Source: Companilactobacillus farciminis KCTC 3681 = DSM 20184 (GTDB taxonomy: Bacteria > Bacillota > Bacilli > Lactobacillales > Lactobacillaceae). From it: a DNA stretch of 64,000 nt. The notes beneath the pieces are model-generated. The model was not told the DNA's origin. It made no database searches and saw only the letters and a list, made by a program, of their open reading frames with translations. Shown piece after piece: positions 26,044-35,276 of the stretch. The stretch lies in NCBI RefSeq assembly GCF_002706745.1, contig NZ_CP017702.1:1116001-1180000 (forward strand). Direction: 5' to 3'. The translations under genes and the position numbers were made by a program. Every line of letters starts with the position of its first letter. Position 1 is the stretch's first letter.

Positions 26044-26772
26044 ATGTCGATTAATTCTCAAGATACGATTGCCAATAGCGGTATCAAGATCAATCAGGAC
26101 AAAGAGCTCTATTCATTTAACCTTGATACTATTTTACTCTATAATTTCGCAAATCCCGCAAAAAAAGGCAAAGTTGTCGATTTATGTGCTGGCAATGGGG
26201 CCATCGGTTTATCTTTAGCTAGTAAAACTTCCGCCAAAATTTATTTAGTTGAAATTCAAAAACAACTCGCAGATTTGGCACAACAAAGCATCACAGATAA
26301 TCATCTCGCTAGTCAAGTGACGTTGATCAATGATGATTTAAAAAACGTACAACAATACATCGCTCATGATACAGTTGATACGATCGTCTGCAATCCGCCA
26401 TATTTTAAAGTGACTGATCAAACGGCAATCAAAGATAATGCCGTTTTAGCCATAGCTCGTCACGAACTAAAGGCTGATTTAAAAGATATTTTGTCAGCGA
26501 TTAAAGTTTTACTCAAGGAAAATTCTCATGCCTATTTAGTTTATCGTCCACAACGACTCAGCGATTTGTTAGTAACGATGAATGAAGAGAAATTGCAAGC
26601 TAAGCGTCTAAGATTCGTCAGAACGACTTCTAAAAAAGATGCCAATTTAGTATTAGTCGACGCTATCAAAACCGTAAAGACCGCATCTTTGAAAGTAGAA
26701 CCAGACTTAGTTATTTATGACGAAAATCATCAATTGAGTAAAGAGGCCGATTTAATAATCAATGGAAAGTAA
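26044..26772 (+). CDS. tRNA1(Val) adenine-N6 methyltransferase-like protein (YabB/TrmN6)
   Basis: 242 aa Rossmann-fold methyltransferase. SAM motif VVDLCAGNGAIGLSLA (44-59) and catalytic NPPYF (117-121) of N6-adenine methyltransferases are intact. DTILLYNFA near residue 28 is characteristic of the YabB/TrmN6 group. Overlaps the downstream GIY-YIG gene by 11 bases, the usual yabB-yazA pairing, so they are cotranscribed. Substrate assignment is by family only. Confidence 0.9.
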   Translation: MSINSQDTIANSGIKINQDKELYSFNLDTILLYNFANPAKKGKVVDLCAGNGAIGLSLASKTSAKIYLVEIQKQLADLAQQSITDNHLASQVTLINDDLKNVQQYIAHDTVDTIVCNPPYFKVTDQTAIKDNAVLAIARHELKADLKDILSAIKVLLKENSHAYLVYRPQRLSDLLVTMNEEKLQAKRLRFVRTTSKKDANLVLVDAIKTVKTASLKVEPDLVIYDENHQLSKEADLIINGK

Positions 26773-27043
26773 ATACTATGTATACATGTTGTTATGCAGC
26801 GACCAGACTTTTTATACGGGAACTAGTAATAATGTAGAAAAGCGAGTAAAGACGCACAATGCCGGCAAAGGTGCTAAGTACACGAAAGTTAGACGTCCGG
26901 TGCAACTCATGTATACCGAAGAACTAGCTAATAAATCCGCAGCCTTGAAACGGGAGATTGTAATCAAAAAGCTGACACGTCAACAAAAAGAACAACTTTT
27001 AAAAAGTCACGGAATAAATTGGCACGACTACTTGATTAAATAG
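26762..27043 (+). CDS. GIY-YIG nuclease superfamily protein (YazA/UPF0213)
   Basis: 93 aa with the UhbP/YazA form of the GIY-YIG fold: YYVYMLLCSDQTFYTGTSNN at the start, RVKTHNAGKGAKYTK containing the conserved Arg/His, and a late EREI-like KREIVIKKL. Small members act in DNA or RNA processing, and the real role of YazA is unclear. Its 3' end contains the rpsB promoter. Confidence 0.88.
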   Translation: MESKYYVYMLLCSDQTFYTGTSNNVEKRVKTHNAGKGAKYTKVRRPVQLMYTEELANKSAALKREIVIKKLTRQQKEQLLKSHGINWHDYLIK

Positions 27044-27060
27044 TGGTCTTCATTTATAAT
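27032..27060 (+). promoter_or_regulatory. Promoter of rpsB-tsf
   Basis: TTGATT (27032-27037), 17-bp spacer, perfect TATAAT (27055-27060). The -35 lies inside the end of the GIY-YIG gene. Start is predicted near 27067, giving a leader of about 100 nt. Confidence 0.8.
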
Positions 27061-27082
27061 ATTAAACCGTATTGAATACACA

Positions 27083-27141
27083 CACTTAACGATTCAGTTG
27101 ATGGTGCGCGAGTCGCGTTTCAATTGAATAGGACTTAAGTG
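27083..27141 (+). promoter_or_regulatory. Structured leader of rpsB (candidate S2 autoregulatory element)
   Basis: CACTTAA (27083-27089) pairs with TTAAGTG (27135-27141). Inside it, ATTCAGTTGA (27092-27101) pairs with TCAATTGAAT (27120-27129), with a GC-rich loop at 27104-27117. The stem ends a few bases before the ribosome binding site AGGAGG at 27154-27159. Autoregulation of S2 by an mRNA leader is known in other bacteria; binding here is inferred. Confidence 0.5.
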
Positions 27142-27167
27142 GAGGTAAAAACCAGGAGGAACTTTTT

Positions 27168-27974
27168 ATGTCAGTTATTTCTATGAAACAACTTCTTGAA
27201 GCCGGTGTACATTTCGGTCACCAAACAAGAAGATGGAACCCTAAGATGAAGCCATTTATCTTTACACAAAGAAATGGTATTTACATCATTGATTTACAAA
27301 AAACAGTACGCATGATCGACGATGCATACAACTATATGAAGGCTGTTGCCGGTGATGATGGAATTTTCCTATTCGTTGGTACAAAGAAACAAGCCCAAGA
27401 CGCTGTTGCTGAAGAAGCTACACGTGCCGGTCAATACTACGTTAACCACCGTTGGTTAGGTGGAACTTTGACTAACTGGAACACAATCCAAAAACGTATC
27501 AAGAGATTAAAGGACATCAAGGCAATGGCTGAAGATGGTACTTTTGATCGTCTACCTAAGAAAGAAGTTGCTTTACTACAAAAGCAACAAGCTAAGCTTG
27601 AAAGATTCCTTGGTGGTATCGAAGATATGCCAAGAATTCCAGATGTTATGTTCATTGTTGATCCTCACAAGGAAAACATTGCTGTTAACGAAGCTAAGAA
27701 GCTTAACATTCCTATCGTAGCTATGGTTGATACAAACACAGATCCAGATCCTATCGATGTTATCATTCCTTCAAACGATGATGCTATTCGTGCCGTTAGA
27801 TTAATCACATCTAAGATGGCTGATGCTATCGTTGAAGGTAAACAAGGTGAAGAAGCTGTTTCAGATGCAGACTTTGCTAAGGATGACAACAACGACGAAA
27901 ATTCTGATGCTGCTGATGCAAAATCTATCGAAGATTTAGCACAAGCTAAGAACACAAGCGAAGATAACAAATAA
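27168..27974 (+). CDS. rpsB: 30S ribosomal protein S2
   Basis: 268 aa with [38 protein letters not shown] and [23 protein letters not shown] motifs. The last ~35 residues are an acidic Asp/Asn/Ala tail not shared by all S2 proteins. AGGAGG ends 8 bp before the ATG. It has its own promoter and structured leader and is followed by tsf, the usual pair. Confidence 0.97.
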   Translation: MSVISMKQLLEAGVHFGHQTRRWNPKMKPFIFTQRNGIYIIDLQKTVRMIDDAYNYMKAVAGDDGIFLFVGTKKQAQDAVAEEATRAGQYYVNHRWLGGTLTNWNTIQKRIKRLKDIKAMAEDGTFDRLPKKEVALLQKQQAKLERFLGGIEDMPRIPDVMFIVDPHKENIAVNEAKKLNIPIVAMVDTNTDPDPIDVIIPSNDDAIRAVRLITSKMADAIVEGKQGEEAVSDADFAKDDNNDENSDAADAKSIEDLAQAKNTSEDNK

Positions 27975-28044
27975 TTAAAATAATAAACGTAAAATAGAGT
28001 CATCTGAGTAAGATGGCTTTATTTATACGACTGGAGGATTACTA

Positions 28045-28920
28045 ATGGCTAAAATTACTGCTGCTCAAGTTAAAGAATTACGTGATAAGACAAGCGTTGG
28101 TATGATGGATGCTAAGAAGGCATTGGTTGCTGCTGACGGTAATATGCAAGAAGCTATCGACAAACTTCGTGAAAAGGGTATTGCTAAGGCTGCCAAGAAG
28201 AGTGGTAACATTGCTGCTGAAGGTTTGACACATATCGAAATTTCAGGTAACAAGGCTGCTATCATCGAAGTTAATTCTGAAACTGACTTTGTTTCATCAA
28301 ATGACAAATTTATCAACTTAGTAAACGAAATTGGTAAAGCTGTTGTTGCTAATGAACCAAAGACAATGGACGAAGCTTTGGAACTTAAGATTGGTGACCA
28401 AACAATCAACGAAGCTATCACTGGCTTAACAGCTGTTATCGGTGAAAAGATTTCATTGAGACGTTTCCAAGTTCTTGACAAGACTGATTCACAAGTATTC
28501 GGTTCATACCTACACAATGGTGGTTTGATCGGTGCTATCGTTACTCTTGAAGGTGCTGATGAAGCTACTGCTAAAGACGTTGCTATGCACGTTGCAGCCG
28601 TAAACCCTGAATTCATGGATCGTGATCAAGTTCCTGCTGATCGTCTAGAACATGAAAAAGCTATCTTCACTGAAGAAACTAAGGCTGAAGGTAAACCTGA
28701 AAAGATCATTCCTAGAATCGTTGAAGGCCGTCTAAACAAGTTCTTGTCAGAAATTAGTTTGGCTGACCAAGAATTCGTTAAGGATTCAGACATGACAGTT
28801 CAACAATTCGTTGAATCAAAGAATGGTAAGTTAGTTTCATTCGTTCGTTATGAAGTTGGCGAAGGTATCGAAAAGAAACAAGAAGACTTTGCTGAAGAAG
28901 TAAAGAACCAAATGAAGTAA
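28045..28920 (+). CDS. tsf: Elongation factor Ts
   Basis: 291 aa guanine-nucleotide exchange factor for EF-Tu. [19 protein letters not shown] (UBA-like N-terminus), the [13 protein letters not shown] loop and [12 protein letters not shown] are diagnostic. GGAGG lies 8 bp upstream of the ATG. Ends with a terminator. Confidence 0.97.
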   Translation: MAKITAAQVKELRDKTSVGMMDAKKALVAADGNMQEAIDKLREKGIAKAAKKSGNIAAEGLTHIEISGNKAAIIEVNSETDFVSSNDKFINLVNEIGKAVVANEPKTMDEALELKIGDQTINEAITGLTAVIGEKISLRRFQVLDKTDSQVFGSYLHNGGLIGAIVTLEGADEATAKDVAMHVAAVNPEFMDRDQVPADRLEHEKAIFTEETKAEGKPEKIIPRIVEGRLNKFLSEISLADQEFVKDSDMTVQQFVESKNGKLVSFVRYEVGEGIEKKQEDFAEEVKNQMK

Positions 28921-28936
28921 TTTTTTAACAATTTCG

Positions 28937-28982
28937 AGAAAGGTCGCTTAATTCAATTTGAATTAAACGACCTTTTCTTTGT
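28937..28982 (+). terminator. Terminator after tsf
   Basis: GAAAGGTCG pairs with CGACCTTTTC, extended by TTAATTCA/GAATTAA inside, then a T-rich tail to 28980. Confidence 0.85.
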
Positions 28983-29088
28983 ATAAAGGGTTGTATCCGA
29001 GCAATTTTTATTTAAAAATAGTGTTTAGATAAATTTAGTGTTTCTAATATGTTAAAATGTTTAATAGCAAAATTAAAGGAGAGTACTT

Positions 29089-29823
29089 ATGCCTAATATC
29101 AAGTATAAAAGAATTATCTTAAAAGTTTCTGGTGAAGCTTTAGCTGGAGAAAAAGGATTTGGCATTAATCCCCCAGTTATCAAAAAAATCGCTGAACAAA
29201 TTAAAAGTGTTCATGATTTAGGTGTTGAAGTTGCCATTGTTTGTGGTGGTGGAAACATCTGGCGTGGTGAAACTGGTGCTGAAATGGGTATGGATCGTGC
29301 TCAAGCAGATTACATGGGTATGATGGCTACAGTTATGAATGGTCTAGCTTTACAAGATGGTTTGGAAAATATTGGTGTCCCAACTCGTGTGCAAACTTCA
29401 ATTGAAATGCGTCAAGTTGCAGAACCATATATCAGAAGAAGAGCCGTTAGACATCTAGAAAAAGGCCGTGTAGTTATTTTTGCCGGTGGAACTGGTAATC
29501 CATACTTCTCAACTGATACTACTTCAGTACTACGTGCTGCTGAAATTGAAGCTGATGTTATTTTGATGGCTAAGAATGATGTTGATGGTGTTTATTCAGC
29601 TGATCCTAAGAAAGATCCAAATGCTAAGAAGTATTCAGAATTGTCACAACTTGATATTATCAATAAGAACCTCGGTGTTATGGATACAACAGCTTCTTCA
29701 TTGTCAATGGATAACAATATTCCATTGATCGTCTTCAACTTGAACAAGCCAGAAAACATCAAGAAGGTTGTTCAAGGCGAAAATATCGGAACAATTATAA
29801 AGGGTGGTAATGATGACAAATAA
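29089..29823 (+). CDS. pyrH: UMP kinase
   Basis: 244 aa amino-acid-kinase-fold enzyme phosphorylating UMP to [24 protein letters not shown] and [16 protein letters not shown] are family signatures. An extended -10 (TGTTAAAAT, 29050-29058) 30 bp upstream suggests its own promoter. The 3' end overlaps frr by 11 bases. First gene of a run to proS. Confidence 0.97.
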   Translation: MPNIKYKRIILKVSGEALAGEKGFGINPPVIKKIAEQIKSVHDLGVEVAIVCGGGNIWRGETGAEMGMDRAQADYMGMMATVMNGLALQDGLENIGVPTRVQTSIEMRQVAEPYIRRRAVRHLEKGRVVIFAGGTGNPYFSTDTTSVLRAAEIEADVILMAKNDVDGVYSADPKKDPNAKKYSELSQLDIINKNLGVMDTTASSLSMDNNIPLIVFNLNKPENIKKVVQGENIGTIIKGGNDDK

Positions 29824-30370
29824 AGCTATTACAAAAGCAAAAGAGAATATGTCCAAGTCAGTTGACGTTTTGAGTCGTGAACTAGCTAATATTCGTGCCG
29901 GTAAGGCCAATGCTTCAATTTTAAGTAACGTAAGAGTTATGTATTATGGAACAGAAGTACCATTGAATCAAGTTGCTTCTATCAATATTCCTGAAGCACG
30001 TGTTTTGATGATCACACCTTATGACAAGTCTTCACTAGATGACATTGAACATGCTATCAACTCATCAGATTTGGGCTTAAATCCTGCTAATGACGGTAGT
30101 GTGATTCGTTTGGTTATTCCACAACTTACTGGTGAACGTAGACAAGAAATTGCCAAGCAAGTAGGTAAGGAAGCTGAAAGTGGACGTATTGCTGTTAGAA
30201 ACGTTCGTCGTGAAGCTATGGATGATTTGAAGAAACAACAAAAGAACAATGATATCACAGAAGACGAATTGCATACTTTAGAAAAAGATGTTCAAAAAGT
30301 TACTGACGATGCCATTGCTCAAATGGATAAACTAGCTGCAGATAAGGAAAAGGAAATTACTGAAGGCTAA
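29813..30370 (+). CDS. frr: Ribosome recycling factor
   Basis: 185 aa, splits post-termination ribosomes with [33 protein letters not shown] and [11 protein letters not shown] are typical. ATG 29813 is chosen over ATG 29810 and GTG 29804, because AGGGTGG at 29801-29807 is then 5 nt away and the length equals the family norm. Overlaps pyrH. Confidence 0.95.
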   Translation: MTNKAITKAKENMSKSVDVLSRELANIRAGKANASILSNVRVMYYGTEVPLNQVASINIPEARVLMITPYDKSSLDDIEHAINSSDLGLNPANDGSVIRLVIPQLTGERRQEIAKQVGKEAESGRIAVRNVRREAMDDLKKQQKNNDITEDELHTLEKDVQKVTDDAIAQMDKLAADKEKEITEG

Positions 30371-30375
30371 TTTAT

Positions 30376-31119
30376 ATGACAGAAGATATTAGGAAGAGAT
30401 TAGATCCAGATGCTTCGATTCCAAAGCATGTAGCAATTATTATGGATGGTAATGGACGGTGGGCTAAGAGATTAGGTCAACCAAGAATTGCTGGTCATAA
30501 AGAAGGCATGAACAATGTCAAAACGATTGCAACTGCTGCCAGTCATTTAGGTGTTAAAGTCTTGAGCCTTTATGCCTTTTCAACTGAAAATTGGAGTCGT
30601 CCTAGCAAAGAGGTCAATTTTTTGATGCGCCTACCAGTTGACTTCTTTGGGACATTTATGCCCGATTTAATCAAAGAAAATATTAAAGTATTGGTAACCG
30701 GATTTACGGACCATTTGCCTGATAGAACGAGAAAAGTAGTTATGAAAGCAGTTGAGGATACGAAGGATAATACCGGTATGATCCTCAACTTTGCTTTTAA
30801 TTATGGCGGTCGTGCTGAAATTGTCCATGCAGCAAAAGAGTTGGCAATTAAAGCTCAGGATGGTTCAATAGATCCAACAGACATTGACGACGAATTGTTT
30901 TCTAGTCAATTATTAACTAGTCAATTGGGTGAGTTAGCTGACCCAGACTTGTTGATCAGAACTAGTGGCGAAGAGCGAATTTCTAATTTCATGTTATGGC
31001 AATTAGCCTATTCGGAAATGGTCTTTGATAAAACTCTTTGGCCTGATTATTCGGTTGATAATTTGATTGAGGATATTCAAGAATTCGATAGAAGAGATCG
31101 CCGTTTCGGTTCGGTCTAG
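30376..31119 (+). CDS. uppS: Isoprenyl transferase (undecaprenyl diphosphate synthase)
   Basis: 247 aa cis-prenyltransferase making C55-PP for the cell wall lipid carrier. HVAIIMDGNGRWAKRLG holds the catalytic Asp24; YAFSTENWSRP and the C-terminal DLLIRTSGEERISNFMLWQ with TLWPD are diagnostic. Ribosome binding site is weak. Followed by cdsA, the usual order. Confidence 0.96.
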   Translation: MTEDIRKRLDPDASIPKHVAIIMDGNGRWAKRLGQPRIAGHKEGMNNVKTIATAASHLGVKVLSLYAFSTENWSRPSKEVNFLMRLPVDFFGTFMPDLIKENIKVLVTGFTDHLPDRTRKVVMKAVEDTKDNTGMILNFAFNYGGRAEIVHAAKELAIKAQDGSIDPTDIDDELFSSQLLTSQLGELADPDLLIRTSGEERISNFMLWQLAYSEMVFDKTLWPDYSVDNLIEDIQEFDRRDRRFGSV

Positions 31120-31137
31120 TTAGTTTGGGGGAAAATC

Positions 31138-31932
31138 ATGAAACAACGTGTAATTACTGCCGTTATTGCTTTGGCAATTTTTATTCCCATATTGCTTGCA
31201 GGTGGAATTTGGCTAGAAGTTGCAGCAGCAGCACTAGCAGCAGTTGGTGTATTTGAAGTTTATATCATGCGCAAGAGAATTATCGTTTCAGTCGACTTTT
31301 TAGTGACAATTTTAGGAACGTTAGCTTTAGTAGTACCAAACGGTTTTTATAGCGGTTGGTTGCCTAAGAGTTTCTCACGTCTTGATTTATTTTATGTCTT
31401 CGCAGTTATTTTGTTAGTCATTACTGTTTTGACTAAGAACAAATTTAATTTTGAAGATGCAGGTGTTTCAGTAGTTTCAATGCTTTATATCGGAACAGGA
31501 TTCCACTATTTAGCAGCTGTCAGAAATTCACAGCCAGGACTAGGTTTGTTGATGTATGCTTTGATCGTTGTTTGGTCAACTGATATTTTTGCCTATACGT
31601 TTGGTAGAAAAATTGGTAAGCATAAATTATGGCCTGCTATCAGTCCTAATAAGACATGGGAAGGAACAATTGCTGGTATTATTATGGCATTAGTTCTTTC
31701 TGGAGTTTATATGATTTTTGTCCCACAAGAATATTCCATCACTTCAATGTTGATGATTGCTTTTGTCTTGTCTATTATGGGACAAATGGGCGATTTGATT
31801 GAATCTGCCTACAAGAGATTTTACAAAGTTAAGGATTCAGGAAATATTTTGCCAGGTCATGGTGGAATCTTGGATCGTTTTGATAGTATGTTGATCGTAC
31901 TACCATTGCTACACATTTTTGGTTTAGTCTAA
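31138..31932 (+). CDS. cdsA: Phosphatidate cytidylyltransferase
   Basis: 264 aa integral membrane enzyme making CDP-diacylglycerol. About seven to eight hydrophobic segments cover the first 200 residues. The signature SPNKTWEGTIAGI and the C-terminal KRFYKVKDSGNILPGHGGILDRFDSM are complete. GGGGG ribosome binding site upstream. Confidence 0.96.
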   Translation: MKQRVITAVIALAIFIPILLAGGIWLEVAAAALAAVGVFEVYIMRKRIIVSVDFLVTILGTLALVVPNGFYSGWLPKSFSRLDLFYVFAVILLVITVLTKNKFNFEDAGVSVVSMLYIGTGFHYLAAVRNSQPGLGLLMYALIVVWSTDIFAYTFGRKIGKHKLWPAISPNKTWEGTIAGIIMALVLSGVYMIFVPQEYSITSMLMIAFVLSIMGQMGDLIESAYKRFYKVKDSGNILPGHGGILDRFDSMLIVLPLLHIFGLV

Positions 31933-31952
31933 ATTAGCTCGTGGAGGTTAAA

Positions 31953-33221
31953 ATGACCGCGATAATTACATTTATAATCGTTTTTGGAATTTTGGTAATT
32001 GTCCATGAATTTGGACACTATTATGCTGCAAAAAAATCAGGAATCTTAGTTCGTGAGTTTTCTGTTGGTATGGGACCGAAGATCGTCGCTTACCGCAAAA
32101 ATCATACGACCTATACTTTGAGACTGCTGCCTTTAGGTGGGTATGTCCGCATGGCTGGTGCGCAAGAAGATGATTCTGAAATTCAACCGGGAACGATGGC
32201 ATCATTAGTAATTAATGATGACGATAAAGTAACAAAAATTATAACTTCAAGTAAGGTTTATGATGCAAACGCGGTTCCAGTTCAAATCTCTAAAGCTGAT
32301 CTTGTTGATGATTTAGTAATCGAAGGATACGAAAATGGTGATGAAACTGTCACTAAAAAGTATTCAGTTGATCATGATGCAACGATTGTTGAAGAAGATG
32401 GTACGGAAGTGCAAATTGCACCTCGTGACGTTCAATTGCAATCAGTCTCTGTTTGGAAACGAATGATCACAAACTTTGCTGGTCCATTTAACAATTTTGT
32501 TTTAGCAATCGTGGCTGCTATTATCGCTGCCTTTATGATGGGTTCAGTTGGAACTGGCTCTAATCAATTAGGCAGCATTCAAAAGGATTCAGTGGCTCAA
32601 AAAGCTGGTCTAAAGGCCAACGATAAAATTTTAAGTATTAACGGGAAGAAAACTGCTTCTTGGACGGATCTGTCAGAGAATATTCAAAATAATCCTGGTA
32701 AGAAATTAACGATGAAAGTTCAATCTGGTAAAAAGGTTGAGACTATCAAAGTAACGCCTAAGACAGTTAAATCTTCAGGTCAAAGTTATGGACTGATTGG
32801 TATTATGCAAAAGACCGATTCTTCTGCCATGGCTAAGATCAAATATGGTTTCATTTATAGCTGGAGCACTTCGTTAACGATTTTCCACGCTTTAGGAAAG
32901 ATGGTTTCAGGTGGGTTTAGCATTAATCAATTATCTGGTCCGGTAGGAATTTATTCGATGACTTCTAAAGTTGCCTCAACTGGATTGATCAATATTATTT
33001 TCTTCACATCAATGCTGTCTATGAACTTAGGAATCGTTAATTTGATTCCAATTCCAGCACTTGATGGTGGAAAGATTTTATTGAATATCGTTGAAGCTAT
33101 TAGAAGAAAACCAATTCCAGAACAATATGAAAATGTGATTACCTTAATTGGGGTCGGAATCTTAGTTCTATTAATGATTGCCGTTACCTGGAATGATATC
33201 CAGCGCTTCTTTATAAAATAG
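31953..33221 (+). CDS. rseP: Site-2 intramembrane metalloprotease RseP
   Basis: 422 aa. The zinc motif is H18-E19-F-G-H22 in the first membrane helix, with a PDZ domain at about 200-275 and the second active-site motif NLIPIPALDGGKI near residues 365-380. Such proteases cut membrane-anchored anti-sigma factors and signal-peptide remnants. ATG 31953 has GGAGG at 31943-31947; the GTG at 31941 overlaps that site and is rejected. Between cdsA and proS as in other Bacillota. Confidence 0.95.
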   Translation: MTAIITFIIVFGILVIVHEFGHYYAAKKSGILVREFSVGMGPKIVAYRKNHTTYTLRLLPLGGYVRMAGAQEDDSEIQPGTMASLVINDDDKVTKIITSSKVYDANAVPVQISKADLVDDLVIEGYENGDETVTKKYSVDHDATIVEEDGTEVQIAPRDVQLQSVSVWKRMITNFAGPFNNFVLAIVAAIIAAFMMGSVGTGSNQLGSIQKDSVAQKAGLKANDKILSINGKKTASWTDLSENIQNNPGKKLTMKVQSGKKVETIKVTPKTVKSSGQSYGLIGIMQKTDSSAMAKIKYGFIYSWSTSLTIFHALGKMVSGGFSINQLSGPVGIYSMTSKVASTGLINIIFFTSMLSMNLGIVNLIPIPALDGGKILLNIVEAIRRKPIPEQYENVITLIGVGILVLLMIAVTWNDIQRFFIK

Positions 33222-33235
33222 GGGGATAAAAGAAC

Positions 33236-34945
33236 TTGAAACAGTCAAAATTATATATTCCAACATTAAAGCAAACTCCTTCAGATGCTGAAGCAATCAG
33301 TCATCAGTTGATGTTGCGTGCCGGTTACATCAGACAAGTCTCTGCCGGTGTTTATGCTTACTTGCCATTAGCTTGGTCAGTAATCCAAAAGATCGAAGGA
33401 CTTATCAGAAAACAAATGAAGGACATCGATGCTGCTGAAATGCGTATGCCAGCTATTTTGCCAGCCGATCTTTGGAAGGAAAGTGGTCGTTATGCAACTT
33501 ATGGCGACAATCTTTTCAAGTTCAAAGACCGTCATGATCGTGACTTCATTCTTGGACCTACACACGAAGAAACTTTCACAAGTATCGTCAAAGAAGGTTT
33601 GAACAGTTACAAGAAGTTGCCAATCGCTATGTATCAAATTCAAATGAAGTATCGTGATGAAGACCGTCCTCGTAATGGATTGTTGCGTGGTCGTGAATTT
33701 ATCATGCAAGATGCTTATTCATTTACTTCTAACAAAGAGCAACTCGATGTTATCTTCAATCAAATGGAACAAGCTTATCGCAATATTTTTGACGCTTGTG
33801 GTTTGAACTATCGTGTCATTATCGGTGATGCTGGTGCCATGGGTGGTACTGATTCTAAGGAATTCTCTGCTATTGCTGATATCGGTGAAGATACCATTGC
33901 CTATTCAGACGATTCAGATTACTCAGCTAACCTAGAAATGGCTGCAAGTAAAATGGATGAGAACCCAGTTGAAGATAAGAAAGAAATGGAAGAAGTCAAC
34001 ACACCAAATGTACATACAATTGATGCCTTGGCTCAACTTCTTAAAGTCGACGCTTCAAGAATCATGAAGGCTGTAGCTTATATTGCTGATGAAAAACCAG
34101 TAATGGTTATGATTCGTGGTGACTACGATGTCAACGATGTTAAATTGAAGAACTATTTGGGAGCAGACTTTTTACGTGAAGCAACTAATGAAGAAGTAAC
34201 TGACGTATTTGGCAGTGTTCCTGGATTTATCGGACCTAAGGGTATCAAAGAAGATGTTAAAGTCTTATACGATAGCTCATTAGTTGGTTTGACAAACTTT
34301 GTCGTTGGACCTAATAAGGCTGACCGTCACTTTGTCAATGCTAACTTTGAAGATATCACAGATGAAATGCCAGAATTTAGAGATTTCCGTGTGATCAAAG
34401 AAGGCGAAACTTCACCAGATGGTCACGGTAAGATTCAATTTACTCGTGGTATTGAAATCGGTCATATCTTCAAACTAGGAACTAAATTCTCTAAAGCATT
34501 GGGCGCTAACTTCTTAGATGAAAATGGTAAATCAAATCCTATCATCATGGGTAGTTACGGTATCGGTGTTTCAAGATTATTGACAGCTATCGTTGAACAA
34601 CACAGCGACGAAAATGGTATCGTTTGGCCAGTAAGTTTGGCTCCATACCAAGTTCACGTTGTTCCTATCAAGTACAACAATGACGTTCAAGGCAAACTAA
34701 GTGACGAAATTGTTGAATTGTTGGAAAATGAAGGCTATGATGTCTTGCTTGACGATCGTAAAGAACGTCCTGGTGTTAAGTTTGCTGACTCTGATTTGAT
34801 CGGTACACCAATCAGAATCACTGTTGGTAAAAAAGCAGCTGACGAAATTGTTGAACTAAAGCTTAGAAGCACTGGTGAAACAATCGAAGTAAGTAAAGAT
34901 GAATTAGTAAATTCAGTAAAAATATTGCTTAAGAATCAGAAATAG
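33236..34945 (+). CDS. proS: Prolyl-tRNA synthetase
   Basis: 569 aa class II enzyme of the bacterial type with an editing insertion (about 225-400). Motif 2 is at [26 protein letters not shown], and motif 3 at [17 protein letters not shown]. The start is TTG 33236 behind AGGGGG; no better ATG exists before the conserved KLYIPTLKQ. The following 331-bp gap holds the second copy of the 188-bp element. Confidence 0.96.
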   Translation: MKQSKLYIPTLKQTPSDAEAISHQLMLRAGYIRQVSAGVYAYLPLAWSVIQKIEGLIRKQMKDIDAAEMRMPAILPADLWKESGRYATYGDNLFKFKDRHDRDFILGPTHEETFTSIVKEGLNSYKKLPIAMYQIQMKYRDEDRPRNGLLRGREFIMQDAYSFTSNKEQLDVIFNQMEQAYRNIFDACGLNYRVIIGDAGAMGGTDSKEFSAIADIGEDTIAYSDDSDYSANLEMAASKMDENPVEDKKEMEEVNTPNVHTIDALAQLLKVDASRIMKAVAYIADEKPVMVMIRGDYDVNDVKLKNYLGADFLREATNEEVTDVFGSVPGFIGPKGIKEDVKVLYDSSLVGLTNFVVGPNKADRHFVNANFEDITDEMPEFRDFRVIKEGETSPDGHGKIQFTRGIEIGHIFKLGTKFSKALGANFLDENGKSNPIIMGSYGIGVSRLLTAIVEQHSDENGIVWPVSLAPYQVHVVPIKYNNDVQGKLSDEIVELLENEGYDVLLDDRKERPGVKFADSDLIGTPIRITVGKKAADEIVELKLRSTGETIEVSKDELVNSVKILLKNQK

Positions 34946-34975
34946 ATTTTTTTAGTTAAGTTTGGTTAGTGTAAT

Positions 34976-35163
34976 ATTCCGTCCTCCATAGCAAAGAAAA
35001 TTTGGCTGGAACAATGTGGGCACGACTTGAAGACTTTGCTAAGCCCAAGTGCGGGCAAAGTCTTCAAGCTCGACCTTTCACTAGGCAATAAATTGCCAAG
35101 AGAAATTTCACATTTGAGCCAATTTTCTTTGCTATTCCGGACTAGATAGTGGTTCTATTTTTT
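34976..35163 (-). repeat. 188-bp interspersed inverted-repeat element, copy B
   Basis: Reverse-complement copy of 8521-8708, differing at only a few positions. In this copy the inner inverted repeat is intact: CTTGAAGACTTTGC pairs with GCAAAGTCTTCAAG (14 bp), suggesting it is the less decayed copy. It lies between proS and polC in a gap of 331 bp that is otherwise AT-rich, with a short hairpin before polC. No open reading frame. No obvious target-site duplication could be defined by eye. Confidence 0.85.
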
Positions 35164-35238
35164 AGTTTCTTAATTATTTGAAACAAAAGATGAACGGCGG
35201 CGGAATTCAATAACTTAACTTAAGAAAAATCATAAAAT

Positions 35239-35258
35239 GAGGCTTAGGCCTTTTTTTA
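35239..35258 (+). terminator. Weak terminator-like hairpin before polC
   Basis: AGGC (35240-35243) pairs with GCCT (35248-35251) around TTAG, followed by seven T residues. The stem is only four to five base pairs, so efficiency is doubtful. Confidence 0.35.
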
Positions 35259-35276
35259 TTTTTTGAAAGGTAGAAT

